From assembly GCA_038501195.1 (NCBI GenBank), contig JBBPUQ010000009.1, positions 1,116,001 through 1,180,000 on the forward strand: a DNA stretch of 64,000 nt. The letters are read 5' to 3'. The translations under genes were made by a program, and so were the position numbers. Under the pieces are notes generated by a model. The model saw only the letters and a list, made by a program, of their open reading frames with translations, ran no database searches and had not been told where the DNA came from. This DNA comes from Nemania diffusa (Eukaryota > Ascomycota > Sordariomycetes > Xylariales > Xylariaceae). Within the stretch, counting starts at the first letter, position 1. Each line of letters begins with the position of its first letter. Shown here in pieces: positions 21,638 to 34,051 of this stretch.

Positions 21638-24600
21638 ATGGGTGTGAACGGTCTCTGGACAATCATCCAACCATGCGCGCGACCGACAAACCTGGCTACT
21701 CTAAATCGTAAACGACTCGCTGTCGATGCCTCTATCTGGATCTACCAATTCTTGAAAGCCGTACGAGACAAAGAAGGCAACGCTCTCCGGAATTCTCACG
21801 TTGTCGGCTTTTTCCGTCGCATCTGCAAGCTACTTTGGTTCGGTATACTCCCTGTATTCGTCTTCGATGGAGGTGCCCCAGCTCTGAAACGCCAGACGAT
21901 TGCGAACCGCAAGCGAAGAAGGGAAGGCCGTCGCGATGATGCCGTACGAACTGCCGGCAAGTTGCTGGCCGTGCAGATGCAGCGCATCGCTGAAGAAGAG
22001 ACTGAGAAACGCCGGCGCCGAACAGAACTCGAAGCCGAACGAAGACCCGAAGTTCGGGAGCCCGCTGAAGAGATACCCGACCTTGAAAATCTCGTCTACG
22101 TTGACGAATTAGGCATGAGCAAGCAAGAGAGGCAGATAAACAGGAAATTCTATAAACAAGATGCCTACCATCTTCCGGATTTGAATGGCGGGATTGAGGG
22201 TATGGGTCGACCTGAAGATCCTCGCATCATGAGCATCGAAGAACTCGAGGAGTACGCCAGACAGTTCCACAACGGCGAAGATATCAATCTTTACGACTTC
22301 AGCAAAATCGACTTTGAGGGTGAATTCTTTAAGAGTCTCCCACCGGCCGATAGATACTACATACTGAATGCCGCGAGATTACGCAGTAGGCTAAGAATGG
22401 GGCTAAGCAAAGACCAACTTGACGGCATGTTCCCCGACCGTATGGCTTTCTCGAGGTTTCAGATTGAGAGGGTTCGGGAGAGGAATCATCTCACCCAAAG
22501 GCTAATGCAAGAAGCCGGCATGACTGGCACCGACCTTACACTGGGTGTCAATGCACGTATTGCGGGCGAGAAAGATCGCGAGTACATTTTGGTTAAAAAT
22601 GAAGGAGTAGAGGGTGGTTGGGCTCTCGGCGTCGTGAGTAGAGAAAAAGATAGGGGAGAGATACATAAACCTATCGACGTTGATGCCATTGACATTCAAT
22701 ACCAGGCTGCTGAAGATGATGGAGATTGGGAGGAAGATGATTTTGAAGATGTACCGATTGAAGGTTTGAACCGGCTTCCGAAACTTCATAGCAGTGCCAC
22801 AAGCCAAATGACCTCAGGTGGTGCTCTTGTTGGAAATCTTGACGAAGACTCCCTCTTTGTCGGCGAGGATGGTGCCAAGGACGATATCGAAGGACTCTTC
22901 GGTGTTCAACCAAATGAAGAAGCCTTACTCCAAGACGAGGAGGACGATTTGAGCCGAGCAATAGCTCTATCCCTTAGAACTCAGCATGGGGTTGAGTCCT
23001 CTGGGCTAGACGAAATGGAAGAGGAGGAAGAGGATGAAGAGTTCGAGGATGTACCTGCTCCTGAGTGGACACAAAAAGCGGCGGAACAGCCGAAACCAGT
23101 AACCTCGACAAATGGCAACATCATCGCCCATATCGTCAATAACAGAGCAAACGCAGCTATCCCAAAACGCCGAGAAAGCATCAATAGCAGTGACAGCGAA
23201 GTAGACCTTCGGGCAGCCGTGTCCGCTGCCAGGAAGAAGAAGTCCGTGGCGATTCAGCCCAAACTTCAACCCGTTCCTCTTGTACCTAACGTGAAAAGTT
23301 TCGATGGTCCTCTTCCCTTCGAGAAATTTGACTGGAAGTCAAGCATATTTGCCAAAAAACAAGAAACTATGCACACACAATCTTCAACAGACAGAGTCGA
23401 GGACAGCCCAGACGATGAGGATCTCGGTGGTGGCTTCCTACAAGACGTAGAGGATAATGACAAGCCTCGCTCATTACCACCATGGATGATGCAAGACGAG
23501 TTGGACATCCGAGAGTCAATGAAAGCCCAGCAGCAGCGTGAAGAAGAAGTCAACCAAGCAGACCGAGAGGCTGCATTGGAGGAGGAGAAACGATGGCAAA
23601 AAGACGCAATTATAGAAATTGAGTCGTCAGACAGTAGCAGTGACAGCGAAGTTGAGATTATCGATGCTCCTTCGTCGCGTAGGAAGAGCCCGGTGACAGC
23701 TAGCGAAGTCGATGGCTCGTCGCGAACATCCCCTGCTACCTTAGCGACAATCAATTCTCCCAAAGGTATTACTACTTCATCCCAAACAGAGAACGCTCTA
23801 CAAAGCACTATACGAGCAGATACCCTCCATGAACAGAGCAATAAAGAAGATTCGCTAGAGATAACCTTACCAAGTCCGCAACTAGCATCTAAATCGACAT
23901 CACCAGAACCGGAATTTGAGGAAGTTGAAATAGTCCAGCCCCCGGTACAACTAGAAAGGCCCAGCAGTCAGACGGCTATACTTTCAGAATCCGAGAGCAT
24001 ACCACAAGTGAGACTAGATGATCAAGGGCAGAGTCTTTTGAACGAGGCGACTATAGAAGATGTCAACGGTTTAATGCTTGATCAAGATGAATTTGACGAC
24101 GAGTTTAGTGACCCTGAAGAAGAAGAGTTACTTGCACAGATGGCTGAAGAGGCTGAAGAGCACGCACGTTTTGCCAGCCAGCTAAATAACAAGTCAGAAA
24201 AGGAGAATCAAGATGCATATGAACGAGAACTAAAAGCACTTCGTTCACAACAGAAGAAAGATCGGAGAGATGCGGACGAGGTAACACAGATCATGATCAC
24301 CGAGTGCCAAGCTCTTCTGAGATATTTTGGTATCCCATATATTGCCGCGCCAATGGAGGCTGAGGCGCAATGCGCTGAACTTGTTAACTTAGGCCTGGTT
24401 GATGGCATTGTTACAGACGACTCTGATATTTTCCTATTTGGGGGAACACGTGTCTACAAGAACATGTTCAATGGTAACAAGTTCGTCGAATGTTATCTTG
24501 GCAGCGATCTTGAGAGGGAACTATCACTATCGCGTGAAAAGCTGATTTCTCTTGCCCAGTTGTTAGGTTCCGACTATACAGAAGGGCTACCTGGTGTTGG

Positions 24601-25312
24601 CCCTGTCACGGCAGTCGAAATCCTTTCGGAATTTCCTGGTAAAGATGGGCTTCAGGAATTTCATGACTGGTGGCAGGAAGTTCAAGGACCCGCCCGCTCG
24701 AAGGAAGCTGATAAAACATCGAGTTTTAAGAAGAAATTTCGCAAATCCCAAGGCACAAAACTATTCCTTCCGCCTGGGTTCCCGAGCTCGGCCGTTTTCG
24801 ATGCCTACTTGCATCCGGCAGTTGACCATAGTTCAGAGCAATTTCAATGGGGTTCCCCCGACGTCGGAGGTCTTCGACAGTTTCTCATGGCAACTATTGG
24901 CTGGAGTCAAGAGCGGACTGATGAAGTGCTCGTACCCGTCATTCGCGACATGAACCGTCGTGAAGCAGAAGGCACACAGACTAATATCACCCGATACTTC
25001 GAGGGAGGTGTAGGTGTCGGGGTCAAAGAAGCATTTGCGCCTAGGCAAAGGGTACAGAGCAGCAAGCGCATGGCACAAGCCGTGAATAAGCTACGCGCTC
25101 ATACGACGACCAATGATAACGCTGGCTCGAGCGGTCCAGCCGAAGACGAGACTCCTGTCTCGAGATCGGAGGGACGGAAACGCAAAGCTGGGGGTGTTAC
25201 AGCTACCAATGACAATGACGACGAGCAAGATGGCGATTATGAGGCGGATGGCGCTCAAAGTGGTAGTAAACGAAAGAGAAAGGGAAGGGTCAAGGCTAAG
25301 GCTAAGGCCTAA
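21638..25312 (+). CDS. RAD2: XPG/Rad2 structure-specific endonuclease
   Basis: Single exon, 1224 aa, the usual size for fungal Rad2/Rad13. It starts with the invariant MGVNGLW and the XPG N-domain (KRLAVDASIWIYQFLKAVRD, PVFVFDGG). The I-domain at about residues 885-955 has the acidic catalytic set (APMEAEAQCAEL and VTDDSDIFLFGG). The helix-hairpin region follows with GSDYTEGLPGVGPVTAVEIL. The long spacer is acidic and contains a ubiquitin-interacting-type helix (EDDLSRAIALSLRT). QTNITRYF near residue 1113 fits a PCNA-binding PIP box, and the C-terminus ends in a basic nuclear signal (SKRKRKGRVKAKAKA). It makes the 3' incision in nucleotide excision repair and works with TFIIH. Confidence 0.98.
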   Translation: MGVNGLWTIIQPCARPTNLATLNRKRLAVDASIWIYQFLKAVRDKEGNALRNSHVVGFFRRICKLLWFGILPVFVFDGGAPALKRQTIANRKRRREGRRDDAVRTAGKLLAVQMQRIAEEETEKRRRRTELEAERRPEVREPAEEIPDLENLVYVDELGMSKQERQINRKFYKQDAYHLPDLNGGIEGMGRPEDPRIMSIEELEEYARQFHNGEDINLYDFSKIDFEGEFFKSLPPADRYYILNAARLRSRLRMGLSKDQLDGMFPDRMAFSRFQIERVRERNHLTQRLMQEAGMTGTDLTLGVNARIAGEKDREYILVKNEGVEGGWALGVVSREKDRGEIHKPIDVDAIDIQYQAAEDDGDWEEDDFEDVPIEGLNRLPKLHSSATSQMTSGGALVGNLDEDSLFVGEDGAKDDIEGLFGVQPNEEALLQDEEDDLSRAIALSLRTQHGVESSGLDEMEEEEEDEEFEDVPAPEWTQKAAEQPKPVTSTNGNIIAHIVNNRANAAIPKRRESINSSDSEVDLRAAVSAARKKKSVAIQPKLQPVPLVPNVKSFDGPLPFEKFDWKSSIFAKKQETMHTQSSTDRVEDSPDDEDLGGGFLQDVEDNDKPRSLPPWMMQDELDIRESMKAQQQREEEVNQADREAALEEEKRWQKDAIIEIESSDSSSDSEVEIIDAPSSRRKSPVTASEVDGSSRTSPATLATINSPKGITTSSQTENALQSTIRADTLHEQSNKEDSLEITLPSPQLASKSTSPEPEFEEVEIVQPPVQLERPSSQTAILSESESIPQVRLDDQGQSLLNEATIEDVNGLMLDQDEFDDEFSDPEEEELLAQMAEEAEEHARFASQLNNKSEKENQDAYERELKALRSQQKKDRRDADEVTQIMITECQALLRYFGIPYIAAPMEAEAQCAELVNLGLVDGIVTDDSDIFLFGGTRVYKNMFNGNKFVECYLGSDLERELSLSREKLISLAQLLGSDYTEGLPGVGPVTAVEILSEFPGKDGLQEFHDWWQEVQGPARSKEADKTSSFKKKFRKSQGTKLFLPPGFPSSAVFDAYLHPAVDHSSEQFQWGSPDVGGLRQFLMATIGWSQERTDEVLVPVIRDMNRREAEGTQTNITRYFEGGVGVGVKEAFAPRQRVQSSKRMAQAVNKLRAHTTTNDNAGSSGPAEDETPVSRSEGRKRKAGGVTATNDNDDEQDGDYEADGAQSGSKRKRKGRVKAKAKA

Positions 25313-25635
25313 GCGACCGAATCCTCTAGGTGATATCAAGACTAATAAGAATACCACTTGACATTGAGATGAATATGTGTCACATTTTAAGCTTATTTCT
25401 GTGAGTAAATGCCATCGTAAATCAATCGCGCAGCTTCGTCTAGGTTTATGAGCTAAATAGCCACGTTGTTGAGTGATTAGCAACAAGATAAATATCGGGG
25501 ATACTTAAGATAGGTGACATAGAATTATCAGTTTCCAAGCCAAGAAAAGAGCATAGGCCTCGGTTTTAGCGTTTTCTTACATCGGTCTATAACATATGAT
25601 AACGCCCGAATATACTGTATTACACTATAGCAAAA
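25313..25635. other. convergent 3' intergenic region
   Basis: 323 bases between the stop of RAD2 and the stop of the minus-strand secreted-protein gene. No gene is seen. Confidence 0.5.
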
Positions 25636-26487
25636 TCACCACCCAACCTCCTCGGCCAGCCCCGGAAACTCAGGGGCGTCACAATTAGGCGTCCCCCTAC
25701 AGAACGTCATGGCATGAATCCATCTTATCTTTCCTTTCTCGACACGGAACTCATGACTATCTGGTCCCAGGATTCCAAACTCACTTAGAATATTCACCGA
25801 GCCGACGGACTCGTCAATAACGTACCGCCGATCACGCATCTCGACGCTAAAAGGCGGCAGTCCAGCATCGCACGTATCGTTCGCAAACCCCTTGCCCATG
25901 TACGCACCACCCTCGAGCCGGTCACACGGCGCGCCCCAGGGCACAATCGTCGACCCGTTGCTGAAATACGCGTAGTACGCATCCGCAGCCGCCTGCAGCG
26001 TCGCGCGCGAGTCGCGGTCCGCAGGCGCGATAGGCGCCCAGTCCTCTCGTAAGAGGTAGTGCAACGCGTGCGTCGTGTTGAAGTAGAGATCCCCCTCCGT
26101 CGTCACAATACTGTCGATCTTCGTGATCTTCCCCGTGCCCGCGTCGAGGCGCAGCTGGGTTCCGACCTGGTGCCCCGGGCCCGGCGCGAGGGAGGCGAGC
26201 TCGGAGAACGAGGCGCAGGCCTCCGTGTCGTAGATGTGGCGCGCGTGCGCGATCGCGACCGCCTGGTTGAGGAGCAGGCTCTCTGCGATGGGGGTTGGCG
26301 CGTTGTTCTCGACGAGGGTTGCGTTGGGGGCGAGGAGGGGGGATAGCCATTGGGGCTGCCCCGTGCTTTGCGCTGCGATGTACCGGCTTGTGGCTTCTTG
26401 CAGGAGCGCTCTGTCGCAGGGTTGGCTGTGGTGCTTTGGGATTTTGGCGGCCGCGGCCGATAGGAGGAGGATGAATGGAAACATCAT
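25636..26487 (-). CDS. secreted DUF8021-like protein
   Basis: Intronless, 283 aa. The first 14 residues (MMFPFILLLSAAAA) form a signal peptide, ending before KIPKHHSQPCD. Six cysteines (for example in QPCDRALL, APCDRLEGG, FCRGTPNCD) suggest disulphides in the mature protein. The features DRALLQEATSRYIAAQ, APNATLVEN, GSTIVPWGAPCDRLEGGAY and the end TFCRGTPNCDAPEFPG resemble the widespread fungal DUF8021 secreted family, which has a SnoaL/NTF2-like shape. No biochemical role is known to me. The centre, about 25900-26450, is strongly GC-rich while both flanks are AT-rich. Two ATGs are adjacent at 26487 and 26484. Confidence 0.8.
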   Translation of the reverse strand: MMFPFILLLSAAAAKIPKHHSQPCDRALLQEATSRYIAAQSTGQPQWLSPLLAPNATLVENNAPTPIAESLLLNQAVAIAHARHIYDTEACASFSELASLAPGPGHQVGTQLRLDAGTGKITKIDSIVTTEGDLYFNTTHALHYLLREDWAPIAPADRDSRATLQAAADAYYAYFSNGSTIVPWGAPCDRLEGGAYMGKGFANDTCDAGLPPFSVEMRDRRYVIDESVGSVNILSEFGILGPDSHEFRVEKGKIRWIHAMTFCRGTPNCDAPEFPGLAEEVGW

Positions 26488-28173
26488 TCCGTCTACTCGG
26501 CGAGTATTGCAAGTGTTGCAACCCCCTACAACAGAGGATTGCGAGTCTACGACACTCTTGAAGTTATTTTTTCTTATAAACGAGTCTTCGTTTCATTAAG
26601 ACGTATTATAGTCCCCAATCGTCGTCGCGGCTGAAAGCATCATCGCGCCGTGAGTGGCTTCTGCCGGAAAGGGGAGGGGAATATTACTTTATATATATAA
26701 CCGACTCGGCTACGCAAAAGCTTAAATTTGGAGCAGCTTCGAAAGGCACAAAATTTGATCAATCGTTATCTCTCATAACTAAAGATACCAAGATGTGTTT
26801 ATAAGAGCATATAATTAGAGACAGCATTATTTTAATGCGTTACAAGTTTGATAACAACAGGCTACATAATATGCGGCTTTGCAGGAATCCTATATGCCCT
26901 TAGCTTGAAAACGGTCTTCTACAAATAGATAAAACTTGCAGAGATGTTTTTCGACTCTTGGTATTCAAGCGTTATTAAGAGGGAAAATCCTTGAGTCTGT
27001 CAAATCAATCATTCAGATATACCAGGGCCAACTTTGCGAAGCCAAAGAGACCTAATAATTAGCACTTGAGCCCGACTCAGGATACTATACGACCTCTGAC
27101 GAGTCAAGTTAGTCGATAAATCCCTTAGTCCTCATACATGCTTGCCAGTAAGATACCGGCTTAGACATACAGCAAAGGGCCTATCTTTTCGTTCATAACA
27201 TTAAAATTATTGACCAGTTGCAATGCAGCATGGCTGGCGGTGGTAGGTAGGTAACGCTAGAGTAACCAAAACCGTATTCACGATGACCGTATTCCCACAT
27301 AGACGATATGAGATAGATAGGGATTATAATATTAACGAAAATATGAGAAGACAAGGGTGGGAAGTGAATTGGTCAATGTAGCCATCATTAGGAGTCGTAT
27401 GGTAGTTAACTGTTAGATAGAGGGGGCTGATACCAAATAGGTACGATTATAATTGAGTCTTGGCAAAACGTTACCAGGGCATAGGGGGTTTTCATCTCCA
27501 GTGTTCTTTAAAAAGAAACTACCAAAATAGCTATACAGAGGTAACAGGTGCTTACTAACAGGAGGGTTCTCTGAGAATTGCATCTTTGACTTAGTACCTT
27601 TGTCTAACGATAAATCTTTACACGAGATACCTACCTACGTTTCGTATATGTAATCCAATCATGGCTAACTATATATAGACAAGTGGTTTGTGGAATTATG
27701 AGATTGTTCTGCCGGTGCCAAATGATAAAAATAGATAGAAATGAAGCAAGGCCCACGTATTCAAGAACAATTTTGAATCAGGTACACGGTCGACCTCTAA
27801 ACTATCCGCAATAAGTTTCCGGTCAATCTGTATCTAAAGTACCGATGGATGAATGTTGACGCCACCTGCTCACAACCCTAGGTACCTAGCCATTCCCGCT
27901 AGCGCCGGCGCGAATTGCTTCCAGATCGGGAAATATAACATTGCACTAGCTGACACAAGCAAAAGATACCTGATCAACGGAAGCATGGCGAACTCCGTGT
28001 AGAGTCATAGATATATGATAAATTTCCTCAATCTCTTTATAAAAAGGTCTTGTTTCTGCTCATTTGGAGTTTGGCTCAATCATGCTTCAAACACTTCAGA
28101 AAAGCCCCAGATACTCAGTCCCTCTATGTTAAACAACCACTTACTCGCTTTCAAGCCGTTTATAGAGACAAAG
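26488..28173. other. AT-rich intergenic region, no gene seen
   Basis: 1.7 kb between two divergent genes. Composition is AT-rich with many stops in all frames. I see no recognisable mobile element, RNA gene or repeat. The last 200 bases are probably promoter and leader of the FAD monooxygenase. Confidence 0.5.
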
Positions 28174-29725
28174 ATGGTTCAAAGCAAGTTCCGAGCGATT
28201 ATCATCGGCGGAGGCCCGGTTGGTCTCGCGATTGCCAACGGTTTAGACAGAGCAGGCCTGGATTTCCTAATCCTCGAGCGCCACCCTACTATTATCTCTG
28301 AATCGGGAGCAGGTATCATGCTATGGCCGCATACTGTAAGAATCTTCGACCAGCTAGGACTCGTCGAAGCATGTGAGGGTCGTTATATTCCTCTGTATGA
28401 GAAAACAACCACGCGTCTTGATGGGACGCCGCTTCGGACGGGTTTGATCTTCAAATTTCTCTCTGAAAAGTCCGTTACCCTAGCTAGCCCTAACTACTAC
28501 TTCCTTACTAATTCGAAGCCTAGTCACGGCTACCCGTGTATGAATTTCCCTCGTCCGTTGCTAGTTCAAACATTGTTTGATGGCCTAGGTGCGGGCAAGG
28601 CCAAGATCCGCACAGGCGCAAGCATCGACAGCATCGAGATGACCGATAAGGGCGTGCGAGTCCACCTGTGCGATGGAAGCATCGAGGAAGGTTCTATTGT
28701 CATTGGCGCCGATGGCGTTCACTCGAAAACGAGGGCTATTAGTACGCATTCTTAACTCCTTGATCTCCCCCTTAGAGGGTAACTTTTAATAACACCTTAA
28801 CTCTTATAGTGCAGAAGCTGGCTGAAGAGAAAGGGGACGATTTTGGGAAAGAGGAAGATCCTATTGTCTCCAATTACCAGATTATGGTAAGTCAAAAGTC
28901 CCTTATTGATTCTCCCAATAGCTGTTTATTCCGTAAATTAATCTGAGTTCAAATTTCCGGTTCTTTCTTTTTTAGTACTTCAAGCACTCGGACTAACACG
29001 TCTCATCAACATAGTACGGTCGAGCAAAGTATGTCCCAAGCGCAGAGATTGGGACTTTCTTTGAGACACACGGTACCTATATGAGTTCGCAAATCTCGGC
29101 GGATAAGAACCGCATGCATTTCGGTATCTATCGAAAATTACCAAATTCGACAACGAATCTAAAGAAAGAATATAATAAAGACGAAGTGGCTGAGTTCGTA
29201 GAAGCCTTTTCCGATGTCATGGTCATGCCGAGACTCTCATTCGCAGAGCTTTACAAGAACTGCGAGTGGACCAAGCTGGTCAATCAACCCGAAGGTCTGG
29301 TGAAGCGCTGGCATTACGGTCGTATAGTGCTGGCCGGTGATTCTTGCACCATGATGACTGCAGCTGCGGGCATGGGTGTAAACAATGGCATTCAATCCGC
29401 TGTGCTATTGGTGAACAAGCTCTACGAATTGCTGAGTAATAACTCCGATCCAGACACAGAGGCTTTCGAGTGTGCGTTTGAGGAATATCAAAACACGCGA
29501 CGAGAGGAGTCACAACGGATATGTGACATGGCAGCGAGAATGATCCGTATCAACACATGGGACAGCTATATGTCTTGGTTTGTGGGAGATGTTGTCTTTC
29601 CTTGGCTCTTGTCTGACGAAAAGCTTATTGGTCAAGCTGGTAACGGTATTCTTCGAAGCATGCACAAATTCAGCTTTATCCAAGCGGATCTCAAATCGGG
29701 AAAGATACCATGGGCGAGTTCGTGA
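28174..29725 (+). CDS. FAD-dependent monooxygenase (PHBH fold)
   Basis: Exons 28174-28741, 28810-28886 and 29015-29725 give 451 aa with consistent phase. The dinucleotide-binding fold opens with FRAIIIGGGPVGLAIANG (GxGxxG) and ends with the acidic residue of ILERH. The middle motif is IVIGADGVHSKTR, and the flavin-ribityl motif appears as VLAGDSCTMMTAAAGMGVNN, a variant of GD...GqGxN. It belongs to the class A flavoprotein hydroxylase/epoxidase group that includes salicylate hydroxylase-like and meroterpenoid epoxidase enzymes. The C-terminal hydrophobic stretch WDSYMSWFVGDVVFPWLLSD may be membrane-associated, as in PaxM-type epoxidases. The P450 at 31984 and the SDR at 34052 are its nearest neighbours, which suggests a tailoring-enzyme group. 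Substrate unknown. Confidence 0.88.
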
Positions 29726-31983
29726 TTCGGTAGCGGAATTAGACGCAAATACTACCATGTACAATGTAAGATAATAATTAGATAATGAATCGCTACTTAG
29801 TTGATTTAGTTGGATTTTAATAACACATATCTCTTGCTTTCAGATCATAACTCGGTATAGAAGGGCCATTCTTCGAAGGATGTCCTAAGCTAAATGAGCC
29901 TCAGGGGCTCATAACATGAATTTGAAAGTGTCCTATACTCCTAAATGACGCACTCGGCGTCCGCAAAGGAGGATTATTTATATAGGTTTATATATTTAAC
30001 AATTCTAGAAAAATACTAACATCATATCGCTTTGGAATGTAAGAGACGCTAGTGCTAATAGGTATGGTATCGTAGTGGTGTCCACAAGTTCCTTGGTTTC
30101 ACCCGTGACACCACAGATCTCGTTGCCAGTCTCAGATACTACCCGGACAACAAGTCTATAATTGTTCTAGAGGCCTAGCACTTGATTATGCCAGCACACT
30201 GCAGCTCAAGAAAGAAGCCTACGAGACTACCAATAGCAATAATCACACTAGGAACTTCGAAAGTAGTAATAATCTGTATTAGTTAATAACCGTGAAATCG
30301 GAAAAATCAATATATTTGAACGAGGACTTCTAGGAAAGGGGGCTTATAAGCATATTGGGCCAAAATACCCACCCTCGTGTGGAATCCCGGGTCAAACCCC
30401 AGGATTAATAACACTAGATAGAGAAAGCGTAGATCTCAAAAGTCCGATGATGTTGTTGACGCGCTGAGGTAGTACTACACCAATCTCGAAGACGTCAACG
30501 GTGGCCACGAAAAAAGCCTTGGAGGGTAACACTTGCAAGGATGGGCAAGAATATGGTTCCGTGACTGCATGATACTGAAAGATCAAAGATTCTATGCATG
30601 GTGACGTGTTCTTCATAAGCCGTTTCTCATTTGCTTGCGACAGAGCGATTAAATGTGCCTAGTATTTTAGTGCAAGACATTTTCTCTAAGGCTAGTTCTA
30701 TTGGTCGTCGTCATTAAGCGAATTGTCGGCATGTTGGCGGCATACTAAAAGGAATTTTCCGTCGAGCTGTTCCGCCGACCCGGGATTCAATCGAGCCCTT
30801 TGTATGGCTCAAAACATCACTACGACTTACCCCCCAAATCTAGTAGTCGGATATAAGCAAGCATTAATCTATTAATGGTCTATAGCGATCAAGTGCAAGT
30901 GTCTTAGGGGGGCGTCATGTATTTCAACAGTGGGTTGATCACGATATTATCAAGGAGAGGATCCAATCACAACGGCTGCGTCTTGGGTATATCTAACAAT
31001 TTCAAAACTCGAGTGGCCAAAATAACTTCAATGGTGGGCTTGTGTCAAAAGGATATTTTTCTCCAGCAATGACTATAATTGGCGGGTTGCCTATTCTTAT
31101 TTCTTTCATGTGTGACTGCATTAGGCTACTGAGACATTATTGTTTCTACTCCCGCGATCTGCCCTTCCTGTTACGACAACGCCTTTCGTGTTCTATTTCA
31201 TCCCCTCTATGTATTTGAGTAAAGTCAACCGTTTACAGCGATAAGGGGCTAATGCGTAGGAAAAGTCAAGTTTTCATGGAAACAATTTAGGTTTGGTTCC
31301 AAAGGAATACTACTCTTCACGGCTGTTGATACTGTCTGAGGTGCGCTTGAAGACAGTAACAGCCTAGTCACATGATATTCATGTCTCCTACATGTAAGTT
31401 GCTTATTAAATGTACATGGTCCTCAACATAAAGTAATTACTAAGGACCTTAATTAACGCATCCCATAATAATACGCTGTGTCACACCGGCTCTGATGCAA
31501 CACCACGATTCTAGCGGCATTCTTGACTGATATTGGCAAACCAACGAGGAATACTAGTCTGGCTTAGACAGATCAAGCTGTGTGGTAGTGAGAAACCGGG
31601 ATAATTAGATAAATACTAGTGTCATGCGGGTACCCTTCAGTGATGACTTATTAGAGGATAAACTCTCGACCAAAAGGGCAACCCGAAAGGGTCGGGAGAT
31701 GGCTAGACCGTTGATCGTGGTAACGTAGTCCGACATCACCTCCATCATAATTGGCAGCACAAGAAGGGCTTTATTGTAAATGGCTATATGTTGCGACAGC
31801 CCCTGCCCCCTGCCCCCCTCCCCTCACCAGAAGATTTTAGATAAGTTGCTAGCAAACGCTGCGTGAATTGTGTAAAACAATATAAATGTAAGAAAGTAAA
31901 ATGCGAGATATAGGAGCTGATATCAATTATATAAATTATAGTTGAATGACCATTTCGAATAGTGTACTTACACATACTAGAAG
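29726..31983. other. long intergenic region, no gene supported
   Basis: 2.26 kb between FAD monooxygenase and P450. The longest frame (30392-30616, minus) has no recognisable motif. Two copies of the near-palindromic 12-mer GAATCCCGGGTC occur in opposite orientation at 30382 and 30777. Nothing else stands out. Confidence 0.5.
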
Positions 31984-33690
31984 ATGGCAGAGAGTTTCAT
32001 CTTCCTCACGTTTACTACGGCGCTCTGTGCTCTACTATACTTCATATCCCTGATCACATATCGCTTGTTTTTCAGTCCAATAGCTCGAGTCCCAGGATCC
32101 AAGCTCGCGGCTGCTACAGGATGGTATGAGACGTACTTTGACATTGTCCTAGGCGGGCAATTCACTTTCCAAATCGAACAATGGCATAAGAAATACGGGC
32201 CAATCGTCCGTGTCAGCCCGTGGGAAGTTCATATCTCAGATCCGGATTTCTATGATGTTCTTTACGCGACCCGATCAAAGCATAGCAAGTTTGAGCCATG
32301 GCGAAAACGTCTTGGCCTCCCTCTCTCGACACTTGAAGCGATTCCCCATAGCGAGCACAGCCGCAGACGGCAAGCTGTTGCTCCGTTCTTTACGCGCCAA
32401 CGAGTCTTGGACTACCTCCCATACGTACAGAAATGTGTTGACAAGATGTGTAACCGGATTGAGCGCGAGTATCGCAATAATCCGACGAAAATCTTGTTCT
32501 TAAACGAGGTGTATGCTGCTCTGACATCCGACGTAATCAATTACTACAGCTTTGCACTCTCCTCCAACTTCTTGGACTTGCCCGAATTCAAGAGTCCATT
32601 TGCTGCGGCGGCTCGAAAGCTCGCGATGAGTATTCATGTGTCAGGTCACTTCCCCTGGTTTTTGTGGCTGATGCAAAACCTACCACGGTCATGGGTTGCT
32701 GTGCTGAACCCCGATAGGAAACATATCTTCGACTTTCATGGAGCGCTCCGCGACCAGATTGAACTGATCATGGCCAATAGCAAACGCGATACCCCTTCTA
32801 AGCTGTCTGTCTACCCCACGGTGTTTAATGACCTATTAGATTCGGACCTTCGGCCAGAAGAGAAAACAGTCGAGTTATTTTTTCAGGAGGCAGCTGTCAT
32901 AATAGGAGCTGGGATTGAGACGACGAAGGCCGCTCTATCACTAGGGAGTTTTCATATTCTCGCGAACCCATCAGTGAAGCACCGTCTACAGCAAGAGCTA
33001 AGAGCCGCTATGCCGGAGCCATTGTCTTCGCCGCCAACTTTAGCGCAGCTGGAGAATTTGACGTATTTACACTGCGTGGTCCAAGAAGGTTAGTCAAGTT
33101 TTGATCTGTTTATCAATGAAGCTCAATATTACCCCCTGTTTCCCTTTCCTAGAAGCAAGTTGGATGTATCGTAGATTCCCCCTTACCGCTTATATCGGCA
33201 TCTACTCTGGGTGTTTATAACCACTAGTTTCTGGTATTATCATTATGTAACTGCTTATGGTTGAGTAGCACTACGTATGTCGTTTGGAGTAAGCCAACGA
33301 CTTGTTCGGGTGAACCCATACTCACCCATCCAATACGGATCGTTCGTCATCCCACCGGGGATAGCCTTTAGTATGTCTACGTACCTGCAACACCGGGATC
33401 CGAGAATTTTCCCAGAACCCGATGAGTTCCGCCCTGAGCGTTGGTTGGGGGATGCAAGAACAGCTGAAGGGCAGCCTCTATCGAAATACCTTGTGGCGTT
33501 TGGAAGAGGACCACGTATGTGCCTCGGCATGAATTTGGCTATAGCGGAGCTATACTTAGCGTTCGCGCATATGTTCTCGCGCCTTGATATGGAACTGTTT
33601 GAGACTAAAAGGGATACAGTTGACATGGCGTCAGAGTTCTTTATCCCAATCCCGAAGAATAGCGCAGGCGTTCGAGTACGCGTCAATTAG
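31984..33690 (+). CDS. cytochrome P450, trichodiene-oxygenase-like group
   Basis: Exons 31984-33088 and 33269-33690 give 508 aa. An N-terminal membrane anchor (FIFLTFTTALCALLYFISLI) and the hinge SPIARVPGSK place it in the ER membrane. The I-helix oxygen-activation site reads GAGIETTKAAL. ExxR is E368-A-L-R371 formed exactly at the splice. The PERF-like segment is FRPERW, and the haem loop FGRGPRMCLG puts the thiolate at C453. The N-terminal pattern WHKKYGPIVRVSPWEVHISDP is typical of the CYP58/CYP542-like fungal clan that includes trichodiene oxygenases; the subfamily call is a guess. The intron (180 nt) is longer than most in the window. It is convergent with the SDR gene, 361 bases away. 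Confidence 0.92.
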
Positions 33691-34051
33691 TATTAGTTTA
33701 GGATATCGGGTTGTTTCGCAGAGTTCAACAGTGGAGCGGAGTGTATGCTCGAGGTACCGGACGAAATCTCATTTATAACTCACTGCGGCTTCATAATTCC
33801 TATTCTTTTAGTTATATTTCCAGGTTATCGCTTTACGTGGCATCATGGCGTGTGTCGTGAACATGTAGCTGAGTTCAATTATCGGATAGGGAGGGGAAGA
33901 GGTACCGACTGGCCCTCGCGTATTGGAAAAGGGGGATAAGACCAACTGACTGGTTGACCCTGAAGATGCAACGACATAAGCAAATGAGACCTAAACGGAT
34001 ACATAGAGCTCTCATGTCAGCCCTCAACACGACTATTCATCCCTTTTGTCT
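33691..34051. other. convergent 3' intergenic region
   Basis: 361 bases between the P450 and SDR stop codons. No gene is seen. Confidence 0.5.

Noticed and set aside
25922..26599. Long frames on both strands over the DUF8021-like gene
   Set aside because: GC-rich codon shadows; only the minus-strand frame has a signal peptide and family motifs.
30392..30616. 74-residue minus-strand frame as a gene
   Set aside because: No motif, no flanking exons with splice signals, and gene-poor surroundings.
30382..30788. Inverted pair of GAATCCCGGGTC 12-mers about 400 bases apart as a possible mobile element
   Set aside because: Only 12 bases, nearly self-complementary, with no target-site duplication or coding content seen between them.
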